Below the pieces are notes generated by a model. The model had not been told where the DNA came from. It made no database searches and worked only from the letters and a program-made list of their open reading frames with translations. Shown piece by piece: positions 1-8,942 of a stretch of 64,000 nt of DNA. The position numbers were made by a program, and so were the translations under genes. Position 1 is the stretch's first letter; the number at the start of each line of letters is the position of its first letter. This DNA comes from Pseudorhodobacter antarcticus (lineage in GTDB: Bacteria; Pseudomonadota; Alphaproteobacteria; Rhodobacterales; Rhodobacteraceae): positions 71,758 through 135,757 of the forward strand of contig CAMAQR010000005.1 of assembly GCA_945860375.1 (NCBI GenBank), in the 5' to 3' direction.

Positions 1-484
1 CCCGCAGGTGTTCGCTGCGGAAATGGCTGTAAAGCACAGTCGCCAGCAGCAGATCGCCCAGCCAACGCTCTATCGCCGACTTCTGGTGCATCAATTCATG
101 GCTGTAATTGATGCCAATGGTGCCCGAAACCGACCCGACGCCAAAGAACAGCACAATCTTTTCCAGCGTCCCCAGATGATCCGCCTGCGGCACATACCAG
201 ATCAGCCCGAACAGCACGCAAAATTGCAGCGGGAACCAGATCAGAGTGATCAGCCGATACCAGATCAGGCCCGGCTCTGGTGTGGACAGATCGGGATTGT
301 CCTCATTCCGGCCCAGAATGGCGTCGAGGATGGAAAACATCCCCCATGAATACAGGGGCAGCAGAACCACGGTCCAACCGCCCACCACTGCACCCAAAAC
401 AGCCACCGGGATCAGGCCCAAAGACAGCCAGAACGGCAGGGCGCTTTGCAGACGTTGGACTTCGGCGGCGGGAATGGTTGTCAT
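1..484 (-). CDS. AlkB-like membrane alkane/fatty acyl hydroxylase, C-terminal part cut off by the window edge
   Basis: I translated this partial gene by hand: 161 residues are visible before the window ends. It has several hydrophobic helices (about 15-50 and 75-125), followed by HELMHQ at residues 129-134 and SHFRSEH at 153-159. That matches the first histidine box and the start of the second box of alkane 1-monooxygenases (AlkB), non-heme di-iron integral membrane hydroxylases that oxidise terminal methyl groups with rubredoxin-supplied electrons. Later boxes lie outside the window, so alkane hydroxylase cannot be separated from related membrane desaturase or hydroxylase families. The ATG at 484 is the first start in frame. 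The next gene, mutY, ends 46 bases upstream on the same strand. Confidence 0.8.
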   Translation of the reverse strand, partial: MTTIPAAEVQRLQSALPFWLSLGLIPVAVLGAVVGGWTVVLLPLYSWGMFSILDAILGRNEDNPDLSTPEPGLIWYRLITLIWFPLQFCVLFGLIWYVPQADHLGTLEKIVLFFGVGSVSGTIGINYSHELMHQKSAIERWLGDLLLATVLYSHFRSEHLR

Positions 485-529
485 TTTGGCCTCGGGGTTT
501 GGCGCAGTGTAACGCAAAGCGGTGAAGGC

Positions 530-1570
530 TCAACGCGGCGGAATGGCTTGTGCCGCAAGGGTATGGGCCTTGCGCATCAGCGTCGGCAGATCATTGGGAC
601 GCAAAGACGGCTGGAATGTGCCGCGATTGGGGTTGCCTGCGGTTTCGGCGCCGAACACTTGCAGAATCAGGTGGAAATGCGTGAAAGTGTGGCGCACCTC
701 ACCCAGATGCGCCCAATCGGCGGCCATGGGCGCGCCTTGGATGGTGCCATCCCAGCCTTCGGTCGGGAAGGCCAAAGTGCCGCCGAGCAGGCCCCGGTCC
801 GGCCTGCGCTCCAACAGCCAGTCGCCATTGGCATGCCGGGCGATCCAGACTGCGCCCTGCCGGGTGGGCTTCACCGCTTTGGGCAATTTGCGGGGCAGTT
901 CGGCTTGAATGCCCGCCATACGCGCCTGACATATGTCCATCAAAGGGCAGATGCCGCAAGCCGGGCTGCGGGGCGTACAGATGGTTGCACCAAGGTCCAT
1001 CACCGCCTGAGCATAGTCACCGGGACGCAGCCTGGGCGTCATAGTGGCTGCCAAGCGTGTCAGTTCCGCCTTCGCCGCTGGCATCGGCTGCTCCACTGCA
1101 AACAACCGCGCCATGACGCGTTCCACATTGCCATCCACCACGGTTTCGGGCGCATCAAAGGCAATCGAGCCAATCGCCGCCGCCGTATAGGGACCGATTC
1201 CCGGCAGTGCCAGCAACCCTTCGCGCGTCGCAGGAAAGACGCCGCCATGAGTGGCCACCACCGCCCGCGCGCAGGCCAAAAGGTTGCGGGCACGGGCGTA
1301 ATAGCCAAGGCCCGCCCATTCAGCCATCACCTCGCCGTCCGCCTCTGCCGCCAGATCGTTGACCGTTGGCCAGCGCGCCGTAAATCTTTCAAAATACGCG
1401 CGCACCGCCGCGACGGTGGTTTGTTGCAGCATCACCTCTGACAGCCAGACCCGGTAGGGATCGGGCCGCACCCCGGCAGCGCGCAAGGCTGGACCCACCC
1501 GCCACGGCATCGCGCGGGCATGGGCGTCGTACCATGGCAGCAGACGCAGGCTTACTTCGCTGTCACGCAA
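530..1570 (-). CDS. mutY: A/G-specific adenine glycosylase MutY
   Basis: MutY removes adenine mispaired with 8-oxoguanine in base excision repair. The 346-residue protein has the expected order. An N-terminal glycosylase domain carries Glu45 in the SEVMLQQT motif. A helix-hairpin-helix (LPGIGPYTA, 122-130) is followed by the catalytic Asp146 in VDGNVERV. Four cysteines, C198, C205, C208 and C214, have the C-X6-C-X2-C-X5-C spacing of the [4Fe-4S] cluster. The C-terminal third is NUDIX-like and reads 8-oxoG. It is divergent from the DciA-like gene, with about 60 bases between the starts. Length and motifs are complete. Confidence 0.97.
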   Translation of the reverse strand: MRDSEVSLRLLPWYDAHARAMPWRVGPALRAAGVRPDPYRVWLSEVMLQQTTVAAVRAYFERFTARWPTVNDLAAEADGEVMAEWAGLGYYARARNLLACARAVVATHGGVFPATREGLLALPGIGPYTAAAIGSIAFDAPETVVDGNVERVMARLFAVEQPMPAAKAELTRLAATMTPRLRPGDYAQAVMDLGATICTPRSPACGICPLMDICQARMAGIQAELPRKLPKAVKPTRQGAVWIARHANGDWLLERRPDRGLLGGTLAFPTEGWDGTIQGAPMAADWAHLGEVRHTFTHFHLILQVFGAETAGNPNRGTFQPSLRPNDLPTLMRKAHTLAAQAIPPR

Positions 1571-1630
1571 TCTTTATTCCCTTGATACTGTGCCCTCTGG
1601 CGGCAGGGGCCCTTTGCCGGATAGAATAGC

Positions 1631-2185
1631 ATGGAACCAAAGCAGGACCAGATGGCCCGTACCCCCGCCCCCATGCCAAACCCCACCCGCCGTGTTCGCG
1701 GGTTTGAGGCGGCTTCGGGCTTGCTGAAAACCCAAGTCCGGGTGGCCGGGGAATCGCGCGGTTTTGCAGTGACGCGTCTGCTGACCCATTGGACTGAGAT
1801 TGCGGGCGAAGATATGGCCCGCGTCACCCGGCCTGTAAAGGTGGGCTATGGCCGCGAAGGCATGGGCGCGACGCTGACCCTGCTGACCACCGGGTCGATG
1901 GCACCCATGGTGGAAATGCAGAAGGAAAAGCTGCGCGAAAAGGTCAATGCGGTTTACGGTTATGCCGCGATCTCGCGGATCATGCTGACCCAGACCGCCA
2001 GCACCGGTTTTGCCGAAGGTCAGGCCGAATTTATGGCTGCGCCGAAAGTGGTTCCCCCTCTGGACCCCGCCGTGCAACAAGAAGCCGCCCGCACCACTGC
2101 ACCGATCCGCGATGACGGCTTGCGCGCGGCACTGGAAGCAATGGCGCAAAACATCTTAAAACGCCGAAAACCAAAGGAAATCTGA
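1631..2185 (+). CDS. DUF721 / DciA-like protein
   Basis: This 184-residue protein has the DUF721 fold: a basic N-terminus, then a region around 35-115 with the family pattern of a tryptophan (LTHWTEIAGE) and a strand-rich segment ending in VNAVYGYAAISRI. DUF721 includes DciA, the replicative helicase loader or operator of most bacteria that lack DnaC. That role is plausible here but rests on family membership only. The variable C-terminal tail is proline- and alanine-rich. An alternative start is the ATG at 1652. It lies three bases before the DsbA-like gene and is probably co-transcribed with it. Confidence 0.85.
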   Translation: MEPKQDQMARTPAPMPNPTRRVRGFEAASGLLKTQVRVAGESRGFAVTRLLTHWTEIAGEDMARVTRPVKVGYGREGMGATLTLLTTGSMAPMVEMQKEKLREKVNAVYGYAAISRIMLTQTASTGFAEGQAEFMAAPKVVPPLDPAVQQEAARTTAPIRDDGLRAALEAMAQNILKRRKPKEI

Positions 2186-2188
2186 ACC

Positions 2189-2851
2189 ATGGCTAAGAAA
2201 CTGGGCATAGCTGCGCTGACACTGGTGATCATGGGGGGCGTGGGCCTCTGGGCTGCGGGCAGTGCGCCGCAACTTGCCCCGATGGCTGCCCAAGCGCAGG
2301 AAACCGCCGCGCCCGCTGCTGCCATCGAGATCAAGGATTTCACGCTGGGCGCTGCCGATGCCCCGGTGAAACTGACCGAATACGCGTCCTTCACCTGCCC
2401 GCATTGCGCCACGTTCCACAAGGACATCTTTGGCAAGCTGAAGGCCGATTACATCGACACCGGCAAGGTGCTGTTCGAATACCGCGAGGTGTATTTCGAC
2501 CGTTACGGCTTGTGGGCCGCGATGATGGCGCGCTGCGGCGGTGAGATGCGTTATTTCGGGATCACCGACATTCTGTTTGACACTCAACAGGAGTGGGCAG
2601 CGTCTGAAGACCCGGCTGTTGTCGTTGAAAACCTTAAGAAAATCGGCCGCACTGCCGGGATGGACGATGCCGCGATTGATGTCTGCATGAAAGATTCCGC
2701 CAGCGCCGAAGCCTTGGTGGCGCATTTTGAAACCAATTTCAAAGCCGATGGGATTGAGGGCACGCCGTCGATCCTGATCAACGGCGTCAAGCATCCGAAC
2801 ATGCCCTATGACGATCTGAAACTGGTGCTTGACGCCGAACTGGCGAAGTAA
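2189..2851 (+). CDS. DsbA-family periplasmic thiol:disulfide oxidoreductase
   Basis: The protein has 220 residues. An N-terminal hydrophobic segment (4-24) followed by an Ala-rich stretch ending near AQAQ (about 33-37) looks like a Sec signal peptide. The thioredoxin-fold domain carries the redox motif CPHC at 70-73 and the cis-proline loop GTPSILING near the C-terminus. The insertion between them is helical, as in DsbA/DsbG-like proteins. It should form or isomerise disulfides in the periplasm. Its stop overlaps the start of the next gene by one base (TAATG), suggesting translational coupling with the CoA-transferase, although no functional link is obvious. Confidence 0.9.
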   Translation: MAKKLGIAALTLVIMGGVGLWAAGSAPQLAPMAAQAQETAAPAAAIEIKDFTLGAADAPVKLTEYASFTCPHCATFHKDIFGKLKADYIDTGKVLFEYREVYFDRYGLWAAMMARCGGEMRYFGITDILFDTQQEWAASEDPAVVVENLKKIGRTAGMDDAAIDVCMKDSASAEALVAHFETNFKADGIEGTPSILINGVKHPNMPYDDLKLVLDAELAK

Positions 2852-3978
2852 TGTCTACGCCCCTTTCCGGCATCAAAGTCATTGAATTGGCTCGTATTTT
2901 GGCTGGCCCCTGGGCCGGCCAAACCCTGGCCGATCTGGGCTGCGATGTGATCAAGGTGGAGGCACCCGAGGGCGACGATACCCGCCGTTGGGGGCCCCCG
3001 TTCATCGAACGTGATGGCGACAAGACGGCGGCCTATTTCTATGCCACCAACCGGGGGAAACGCAGCATCACTTGCGATTTCCGCACGGCTGAAGGGCAAG
3101 AGGTGGTGCGCAAACTGGTCGCTGACGCCGATGTGGTGATCGAGAATTTCAAGGTCGGCGGGCTTGCCAAATACGGGCTGGATTACGCATCACTGCAGGC
3201 CGTAAACCCGCGTTTGATCTACTGTTCGATCACCGGATTCGGCCAGACCGGACCCTATGCGCATCGCGCCGGGTATGACTTCATCATCCAAGGCATGGCC
3301 GGGATGATGTCAGTCACCGGCGAGCCGGGGGGGCAGCCGCAGAAGGTGGGTGTGGCGGTTACGGACATCTTTACAGGGGTTTACGCGGCAACTGCGGTGC
3401 TGGCGGCACTGGTGCAGCGCGGCGTTACCGGGGTGGGGCAGCACATCGACATGGCGTTGATGGATGTGGCGACCAGCATCATGGCCAACCAGTCGATGAA
3501 CTATCTGGTGTCGGGCACACCGCCCGGCATGATGGGCAACGCGCATCCCAATCTGGCCCCCTATGCGGTGTTTGATTGCGCCGATGGCTGGATCATTCTG
3601 GCGACGGGCAATGATGGTCAATATCGGCGCCTGTGCGGGATTTTGGGGCTGGCAGATATGGCCGAAGCTGTTGATTTCGCAACAAACTCCGACAGAGTGG
3701 CGAACCGGGTTGCGATGACCGCGCGCATCACAGAAGCCACGCGGCGCTGGTCCAAGGCCGATCTGCTGGCGGCGTGCGAGGCGCAGGGCGTGCCCGCTGG
3801 CCCGATCAACGATCTGGCCGAGGTGTTTGCCGACCCGCAGGTGATCGCGCGCGGCATGCAGATCGCGCCGGATGGGGTTCCGGGCGTGCGGTCGCCGATG
3901 ACGTTTTCGGGGGCGGAACTGGCATTGGGGCGGCCTGCGCCCAAGCTGGGCGAACATCAGGATGAGGTGTTGGGTTAG
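2851..3978 (+). CDS. Family III (CaiB/BaiF) acyl-CoA transferase
   Basis: This 375-residue protein begins with the family signature (GIKVIELARILAGPWAGQ, residues 7-24). It has the VEAP and TNRGKRS segments that bind CoA, and an aspartate in DMALMDV (near 200), at the position of the catalytic residue that forms the acyl anhydride. Family III enzymes move CoA between carboxylic acids, such as carnitine, oxalate/formate, or mesaconate/succinate. The substrate cannot be read from sequence. The C-terminus (FSGAELALGRPAPKLGEHQDEVL) is intact. It is coupled to the upstream DsbA-like gene by the TAATG overlap and is followed by a hairpin. Confidence 0.92.
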   Translation: MSTPLSGIKVIELARILAGPWAGQTLADLGCDVIKVEAPEGDDTRRWGPPFIERDGDKTAAYFYATNRGKRSITCDFRTAEGQEVVRKLVADADVVIENFKVGGLAKYGLDYASLQAVNPRLIYCSITGFGQTGPYAHRAGYDFIIQGMAGMMSVTGEPGGQPQKVGVAVTDIFTGVYAATAVLAALVQRGVTGVGQHIDMALMDVATSIMANQSMNYLVSGTPPGMMGNAHPNLAPYAVFDCADGWIILATGNDGQYRRLCGILGLADMAEAVDFATNSDRVANRVAMTARITEATRRWSKADLLAACEAQGVPAGPINDLAEVFADPQVIARGMQIAPDGVPGVRSPMTFSGAELALGRPAPKLGEHQDEVLG

Positions 3979-4065
3979 GTGGGTGAATCACCCAGCCTAC
4001 CTTGCTGCATAGAGTGATTTCTGCGTCCGTTCTTTGTCCTGCCTGCGTAGGGACGCGCGCAGGAC
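3976..4065. terminator. Two hairpins between convergent genes
   Basis: The first hairpin starts at the stop codon of the CoA-transferase gene: TAGG and GGGTG pair with CACCC and CCTA (3976-3999) across a small internal bulge. The second (4036-4065) pairs GTCCTGC with GCAGGAC, with an inner GCGT/ACGC stem. Neither is followed by a clear U-run. They may stop transcription from both convergent genes with factor help, or simply be repetitive intergenic DNA. Confidence 0.4.
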
Positions 4066-4075
4066 GAAGCGGGCG

Positions 4076-6382
4076 TTAACCAGTGAACCGATTGTCGCGC
4101 GGAAAGCCGCGCGGGGCCATGCGGCCTGCGGTGGCGCGGGCGGCGCTCCACTCGGCCAGATCGGTTTCGGTGCGGGTGCGGCCCGCCGGGTCTTTCCACG
4201 ACAGGCCCTGCGCCAGCACAAAGGTGGTGGCATCCGACAACCCGCCGTCCTTGTACTTTTGCAACCGCACGCCCTTGCCCTTGGCCATCTCTGGCAGGTC
4301 GGACAGCGGGAACACCAGCACCTTTCGGTTGTCACCGACCACGGCGACGTGATCGCCCACAATCTTGCGCACCACGGCGGTTTTCGCCCCTGCGGCCAAA
4401 GTCAGTACCTGTTTGCCGGCGCGGGTTTGCGCCAGAACCTCGTCCGAAGTTACGACAAAACCGTCGCCGGCACTGGAGGCCAGCAAAAGTTTTTCACCGG
4501 GGCGGAAGATTTGCAGGTCCATGATTTCGGAGTCGTTCGGCAGATCGACCATCAGGCGCACGGGTTCGCCCATGCCGCGCCCGCCGGGCAGATTGACGCC
4601 GATCAGGGTGTAGAACCGACCATTCGCGCCGATCAGCAGGATCTTGTCGGTGGTTTCGGCGTGGAAGCTGAAGCGCGCAGAATCACCGTCCTTGAATTTC
4701 TGCTCGGTCGCCAGATCGACATGGCCTTTCAGCGCCCTGATCCAACCCATCTGGCTGCAAATCACGGTGATTGGTTCGCGTTCAATCATTGCCTCGAACG
4801 AGACTTCCTCAACCTCGCCCGCATCGGCGAACTGACTGCGGCGCGCGCCCAGAACGGTGGCTTTGCCAAAGCGTTTGCGGATGTCATCAAGCTCGGTGCC
4901 GATCTGCGTCCATTGCAACCCGTCGCTGTCCAGCAGATCGGCCAGCCCGGCGCGTTCCAGCATCAGCGCGTCGCGCTCGCGGATCAGTTCCATTTCCTCA
5001 AGCCGCCGCAAGGACCGCAAGCGCATGTTGAGAATGGATTCAGCCTGCAATTCAGTCAGTTCGCCGTCGCCGGGAACCGGAGGCACATAGTCCTTTTCCG
5101 ACATGGCGCGGGTGTGGGGCTTGCCCCAGTTTTCGACCATCAGCGCGGCTTTGGGGTCATCATCATAGCGGATGATGTCGATCACGCGGTCAAGGTTGAG
5201 GAAGGTCAGGATGAAGCCTTCCAGCACCTCTAACCTGTGGTCGATCTTTTCGATGCGGTGGGTAGACCGACGTTTCAGCACGTCGCGGCGGTGGTCCAGG
5301 AAGGCGCGCAGGACTTCCTTCAGGCTGCACACGCGTGGCACGCGGCCGTCGATCAGCACGTTCATGTTCAGGCTGAACCGGCTTTCCAGATCGGACGATT
5401 TGAACAGAGCGGCCATCAGCATTTCGGGTTCAACCGTGCGGGACCGCGGCTCCAGCACGATGCGCAGATCATCGGCGGATTCGTCGCGGACATCGGCCAG
5501 CAAGGGGATCTTCTTGGTCTGAATCAGTTCGGCCAGCTTTTCGATCAGGCGTGATTTTGGCACCTGAAAGGGGATTTCAGTGACAATGATCTGCCAGGTG
5601 CCCCGGCCCAGATCCTCGACATGCCATTTGGCGCGGGTGCGGAAAGACCCGCGCCCGGTGCGGTAAGCCTCTAGCATCGAGGCGCGCGACTCGACGATCA
5701 CGCCGCCGGTGGGGAAATCGGGGCCGGGGATCAGGGCGACAAGGGCGTCATCACTGATCGCGGGGTCGGCCATCATGGCGTGACAGCCGTTGATCAGTTC
5801 CTCAAGATTGTGCGGTGGAATGTTGGTGGCCATGCCAACAGCAATACCGGAGGATCCGTTGGCCAGAAGGTTCGGGAAGGCGGCGGGCATCACCACCGGC
5901 TCCTCTAGCGTGCCATCGTAGTTTGGGCGGAAATCGACGGCGTTTTCCGTCAGGCCTTCCATCAGGGTTTCAGCAATCGCGGTCAGACGGGCCTCGGTGT
6001 AGCGGGAAGCGGCCGGGTTATCGCCGTCGATGTTGCCAAAGTTGCCCTGGCCGTCGACCAGCGGATAGCGGACGTTGAAATCCTGCGCCAAGCGCGCCAT
6101 CGCGTCATAAATCGCGGAATCGCCGTGGGGGTGATAGTTTCCCATCACATCGCCGGATATTTTTGCAGATTTACGGAACGCGGAGGTCGCTGAAAGCTTT
6201 AGTTCTCGCATGGCGTAAAGGATACGGCGATGAACGGGCTTCAGACCATCACGGGCGTCAGGCAACGCTCGGTGCATGATGGTAGACAAAGCATAGGTCA
6301 GATAGCGCTCGCCAATCGCGCGGGCCAAAGGCTCGGAAAGGGTGATCGGCTCTATCTTTGGGTCATCGGCGGCTTCGGACAT
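4076..6382 (-). CDS. parC: DNA topoisomerase IV subunit A
   Basis: This is the 768-residue DNA cleavage subunit of topoisomerase IV, which decatenates daughter chromosomes together with ParE. The start chosen is the ATG giving MSEAADDP. Upstream in-frame codons exist but are not protein-like. The breakage-reunion domain begins with [18 protein letters not shown], has the HPHGD loop near 84-88 and the catalytic tyrosine Tyr128 in [10 protein letters not shown]. The coiled tower is followed by beta-propeller repeats (about 500-735). Assignment as ParC rather than GyrA rests on overall length and the weak, non-canonical C-terminal GyrA box. parE is not in the window. Confidence 0.92.
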   Translation of the reverse strand: MSEAADDPKIEPITLSEPLARAIGERYLTYALSTIMHRALPDARDGLKPVHRRILYAMRELKLSATSAFRKSAKISGDVMGNYHPHGDSAIYDAMARLAQDFNVRYPLVDGQGNFGNIDGDNPAASRYTEARLTAIAETLMEGLTENAVDFRPNYDGTLEEPVVMPAAFPNLLANGSSGIAVGMATNIPPHNLEELINGCHAMMADPAISDDALVALIPGPDFPTGGVIVESRASMLEAYRTGRGSFRTRAKWHVEDLGRGTWQIIVTEIPFQVPKSRLIEKLAELIQTKKIPLLADVRDESADDLRIVLEPRSRTVEPEMLMAALFKSSDLESRFSLNMNVLIDGRVPRVCSLKEVLRAFLDHRRDVLKRRSTHRIEKIDHRLEVLEGFILTFLNLDRVIDIIRYDDDPKAALMVENWGKPHTRAMSEKDYVPPVPGDGELTELQAESILNMRLRSLRRLEEMELIRERDALMLERAGLADLLDSDGLQWTQIGTELDDIRKRFGKATVLGARRSQFADAGEVEEVSFEAMIEREPITVICSQMGWIRALKGHVDLATEQKFKDGDSARFSFHAETTDKILLIGANGRFYTLIGVNLPGGRGMGEPVRLMVDLPNDSEIMDLQIFRPGEKLLLASSAGDGFVVTSDEVLAQTRAGKQVLTLAAGAKTAVVRKIVGDHVAVVGDNRKVLVFPLSDLPEMAKGKGVRLQKYKDGGLSDATTFVLAQGLSWKDPAGRTRTETDLAEWSAARATAGRMAPRGFPRDNRFTG

Positions 6383-6533
6383 GGCTGTGGTGTAGTGCGC
6401 ACCTTGGAAACGGTCCAGAGGCAAAAGCGCATGCCTTGTTTTTCGGGGGAAATGACGGGGAAAAAAGGAGGCTTTTCCCAGCACATTCCAACCGGTTTGG
6501 TGCTACGTTGATCTTAATAAATTTGACAGGTGA

Positions 6534-7007
6534 ATGATGATACGGTTGGTTTTGCTTTTATGTGCAGGCCTGTTTTGCGCCATGCTGATTGGCGGGCAAG
6601 ACAGGGGTCAGGTGCGATTTGGCCTGTTGGTGCCGCCAAAAGCCCCGGTTGCAAAAGCCGCTGTCGTGGAAACGGCGGTGGCGGTTGCCGAACTTGTACC
6701 GCTGGAAATCAACGTTGCCGTGTTCGCTCCGCCAGAGCCGGTGATGGCCACTCCGGTGTCTTTGGAGGCCACGATCGCCGTGGAAATCACGCCAGTGGCC
6801 GACAGTGGAAAAGTGCTTTTTGTCGACGCGAAATCGGTGAATGTGCGGTCAGGGCCCGGCAAGGATTTTGATGTGGTCGGCCGACTTGTGCGCGGCGAGG
6901 CGGTGGTGGTGGTGGCCGAAGGCGAAGACGCGGGCGGTTGGTCTTTGATCCGAATTGAGGGCGATGGGGTCGAAGGCTATGTCGCCTCGCGCCTGCTGAC
7001 CGAATAG
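6534..7007 (+). CDS. SH3-domain (SH3b) envelope protein
   Basis: The protein has 157 residues, or one fewer from the second ATG of a double start. Residues 1-22 form a hydrophobic signal or anchor. A valine/alanine/proline-rich low-complexity linker runs to about 90. A bacterial SH3 domain follows (about 95-157) with the usual pattern VNVRSGPGKDFDVVG and GWSLIRIEGDGVEGYVASRLL. Such domains commonly bind peptidoglycan or mediate envelope protein contacts, so a periplasmic role is likely but the partner is unknown. The last codons are the first unit of a 26-bp tandem repeat running beyond the stop. It is divergent from parC. Confidence 0.85.
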   Translation: MMIRLVLLLCAGLFCAMLIGGQDRGQVRFGLLVPPKAPVAKAAVVETAVAVAELVPLEINVAVFAPPEPVMATPVSLEATIAVEITPVADSGKVLFVDAKSVNVRSGPGKDFDVVGRLVRGEAVVVVAEGEDAGGWSLIRIEGDGVEGYVASRLLTE

Positions 7008-7086
7008 GATTCGGCAACCAGTCGACCGAATGGGATTCGGCAACCTGTTGACCGCATGGGATTCGGCAAACTGTTGACCGAGTAGC
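6998..7086. repeat. Three 26-bp tandem repeats, each with a short palindrome
   Basis: Units begin at 6998, 7024 and 7050, with a partial fourth at 7076. Each contains CCGAAT-NGG-ATTCGG or a one-mismatch version (7000-7014, 7026-7040, 7052-7066), so each can form a six-bp stem with a three-base loop. The first unit includes the stop codon of the SH3 gene, so the array looks like a duplication of the gene's 3' end. The period is not a multiple of three. It is too short and gapless to be a CRISPR array. Confidence 0.85.
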
Positions 7087-7143
7087 GTTTGCCCTTGGCG
7101 CGGGCTGGCTTTAGGAAGAGGGAAACCCTTCAAGAGGCCGGGC

Positions 7144-7968
7144 ATGCAAAAGACGATTCTGATCACGGGATGCTCATCAGGCATTGGGCTTGATGCGGCG
7201 CGGGGTTTGCGGGCCCGCGGTTGGAGGGTGTTTGCGACCTGCCGTCAGGAACCCGATTGCGCGCGGCTGCGGGCTGAAGGGCTGGAAAGTTTTGTGCTGG
7301 ACTACGCCGATGAGGCGAGTGTCGAGGCTGCGGTGGCGGAGGTGGTGGCACGCACGGGTGGCACGTTGGACGCGCTTTACAACAACGGCGCCTATGCCTG
7401 CCCCGGTGCCGTGGAAGACCTGCCGCGCGGGGCGTTGCGGGCGATTTTCGAAACCAACCTGTTCGGTTATCACGACCTGACCCGCCGCGTGATCCCCTTG
7501 ATGCGGGCGCAGGGGCATGGGCGGATTGTCAATTGTTCCTCGGTGCTTGGCTTGGTGGCGCTGAAATGGCGGGGGGCCTATGTGGCCACAAAATTCGCCA
7601 TGGAAGGTCTGTCGGACGTGCTGCGGATCGAGATGGCGGGCACCGGGATTGACGTGGTCCTGATCGAACCCGGCCCGATCACCAGCAGCATCCGCGAGAA
7701 AGCCATTCCGCATTTTGAACGCTGGATTGACTGGGAGAACTCGGCGCGGGTTGAGGAATACCGGCCCCTGTGCAGCCGCCTTTATGAAAGCAGCGGCCCC
7801 GATAAATGGGAATTGCCCGCAAGTGCCGTGACCGCGAAACTGATCCACGCATTGGAAAGCCCCCGGCCCAAGGCGCGCTATTATGTCACCATGCCGACGC
7901 ATCTGATGGGGTTCGCCCGGCGCATTCTGCCGACGCGGGTGCTGGATTGGATGATTGCCAAAGGATAA
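7144..7968 (+). CDS. Short-chain dehydrogenase/reductase
   Basis: This is a 274-residue classical SDR with Rossmann start TGCSSGIG at residues 8-15, the NNGA-type structural motif (YNNGAYACPG), the catalytic serine in NCSSVLGL and the YVATK motif (Tyr-x-x-x-Lys). The sequence around these motifs and the long C-terminal segment after FERWIDWENSARVEEY resemble SDRs annotated as retinol- or sterol-type dehydrogenases. The substrate is unknown. No operon partner is evident: the next gene starts 67 bases later on the same strand after a small gap. Confidence 0.9.
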   Translation: MQKTILITGCSSGIGLDAARGLRARGWRVFATCRQEPDCARLRAEGLESFVLDYADEASVEAAVAEVVARTGGTLDALYNNGAYACPGAVEDLPRGALRAIFETNLFGYHDLTRRVIPLMRAQGHGRIVNCSSVLGLVALKWRGAYVATKFAMEGLSDVLRIEMAGTGIDVVLIEPGPITSSIREKAIPHFERWIDWENSARVEEYRPLCSRLYESSGPDKWELPASAVTAKLIHALESPRPKARYYVTMPTHLMGFARRILPTRVLDWMIAKG

Positions 7969-8034
7969 ATGCGAATTTCGGTTCGCTTTTTGCCGGCGAG
8001 CCCCTAAGTCAGGGTCAACTGAAAGGACCGCCCG

Positions 8035-8244
8035 ATGACAAATGACTCGCTATTCATCTTTGGCATGATTGCTGCTTTTGTGGTGCTGATCATCCTTGCC
8101 CTTGGCATCGGTGGCTTTGCCAAGGGGGGGGAGTTCAACCGCAAACACTCTAACCGCTTGATGCGCTACCGGATTATTACGCAGGCGGTGGCGGTGATCT
8201 TGATCGTGGGCTTTGCCTATTTCCGCAGCCAAGGGAGCAACTGA
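8035..8244 (+). CDS. Twin transmembrane-helix small protein (HIG1-like)
   Basis: This 69-residue protein has two hydrophobic helices (about 6-27 and 47-63) separated by a charged loop with GGEFNRKHSNRLMRYR. That layout matches the HIG1-domain-like twin-TM small proteins common in Alphaproteobacteria. Eukaryotic HIG1 proteins associate with respiratory supercomplexes, but no function is established by the sequence here. It ends on the A of the adenosyltransferase start (overlap TGATGG), so the two are probably translated together. Confidence 0.85.
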   Translation: MTNDSLFIFGMIAAFVVLIILALGIGGFAKGGEFNRKHSNRLMRYRIITQAVAVILIVGFAYFRSQGSN

Positions 8245-8822
8245 TGGTCGTTCTGTCAAAGATCTATACCAAAACCGGCGATGCGGGCGAAACCGCGCTT
8301 GGCAACGGCGCGCGGGTGGCGAAACATTCCATGCGGGTCGTGGCCTATGGCACGGTGGATGAAACCAACGCGACGGTGGGCATGGCGCGGCTGCATTCCA
8401 GCGGCGACATGGACATGGCCTTGCAGCGGATTTCGAACGATCTGTTCGATTTGGGGGCCGATCTGTGCACGCCCGATATGTATAAAGACGCCGAGGCCGC
8501 CTACCCGCCCCTGCGAATGATCGCGCATCAAGTGCTGCGGCTGGAGGCGGAGATTGATGCGATGAACACAAAGCTGACGCCGCTGCGCAGCTTTATCCTG
8601 CCCGGGGGGTCGGCTTTGGCGGCGCATCTGCACCTGTGCCGCACAATCTGTCGGCGGGCGGAACGCGGTGTGGTGGAACTCGCCACGATGGAAGAGGTCA
8701 ACTCTGAAGCGGTGATATATCTCAACCGGCTGTCGGATTGGTTCTTTGTGGCGGGCCGCATCGCCAACAACGATGGCAAGGACGATGTGCTTTGGGTACC
8801 CGGCCTGACCCGCGAAGGGTAG
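8244..8822 (+). CDS. PduO-type ATP:cob(I)alamin adenosyltransferase
   Basis: The enzyme transfers the adenosyl group of ATP to cob(I)alamin, making coenzyme B12. The 192-residue protein starts with IYTKTGDAGETAL, the ATP-binding N-terminal loop of the PduO family (usually TKTGDDGTT; here the middle residues differ). It carries the central helix CRTICRRAERGVVEL and ends in a typical LNRLSDWFFVAGR motif. Close to etfBA and the 3-hydroxybutyryl-CoA dehydrogenase, it plausibly serves the B12-dependent mutases of the ethylmalonyl-CoA and propionate routes. That link is inferred, since the mutases are not in the window. Confidence 0.93.
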   Translation: MVVLSKIYTKTGDAGETALGNGARVAKHSMRVVAYGTVDETNATVGMARLHSSGDMDMALQRISNDLFDLGADLCTPDMYKDAEAAYPPLRMIAHQVLRLEAEIDAMNTKLTPLRSFILPGGSALAAHLHLCRTICRRAERGVVELATMEEVNSEAVIYLNRLSDWFFVAGRIANNDGKDDVLWVPGLTREG

Positions 8823-8942
8823 GGACGCGACGTAGGGACGCGCGTTGGCGTCGCATTTGGTCTGTTCCGGCCCAGCCCGACGCGGTATGACGTGCCCGAG
8901 AGCTTGGATGGCCCGCTGCGGCCAATTATGGGGATTTGCGCG

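Noticed and set aside
446..1441. Plus-strand frame of 331 codons opposite mutY
   Set aside because: It runs antisense over mutY, which has complete catalytic and FeS motifs.
6998..7086. CRISPR array at the 26-bp repeat
   Set aside because: Units are directly adjacent with no unique spacers, and no cas genes are present.
8892..8942. 17-residue N-terminal extension of EtfB
   Set aside because: EtfB proteins begin at MKVLVPVKR; the leader is not conserved and the internal ATG fits better.
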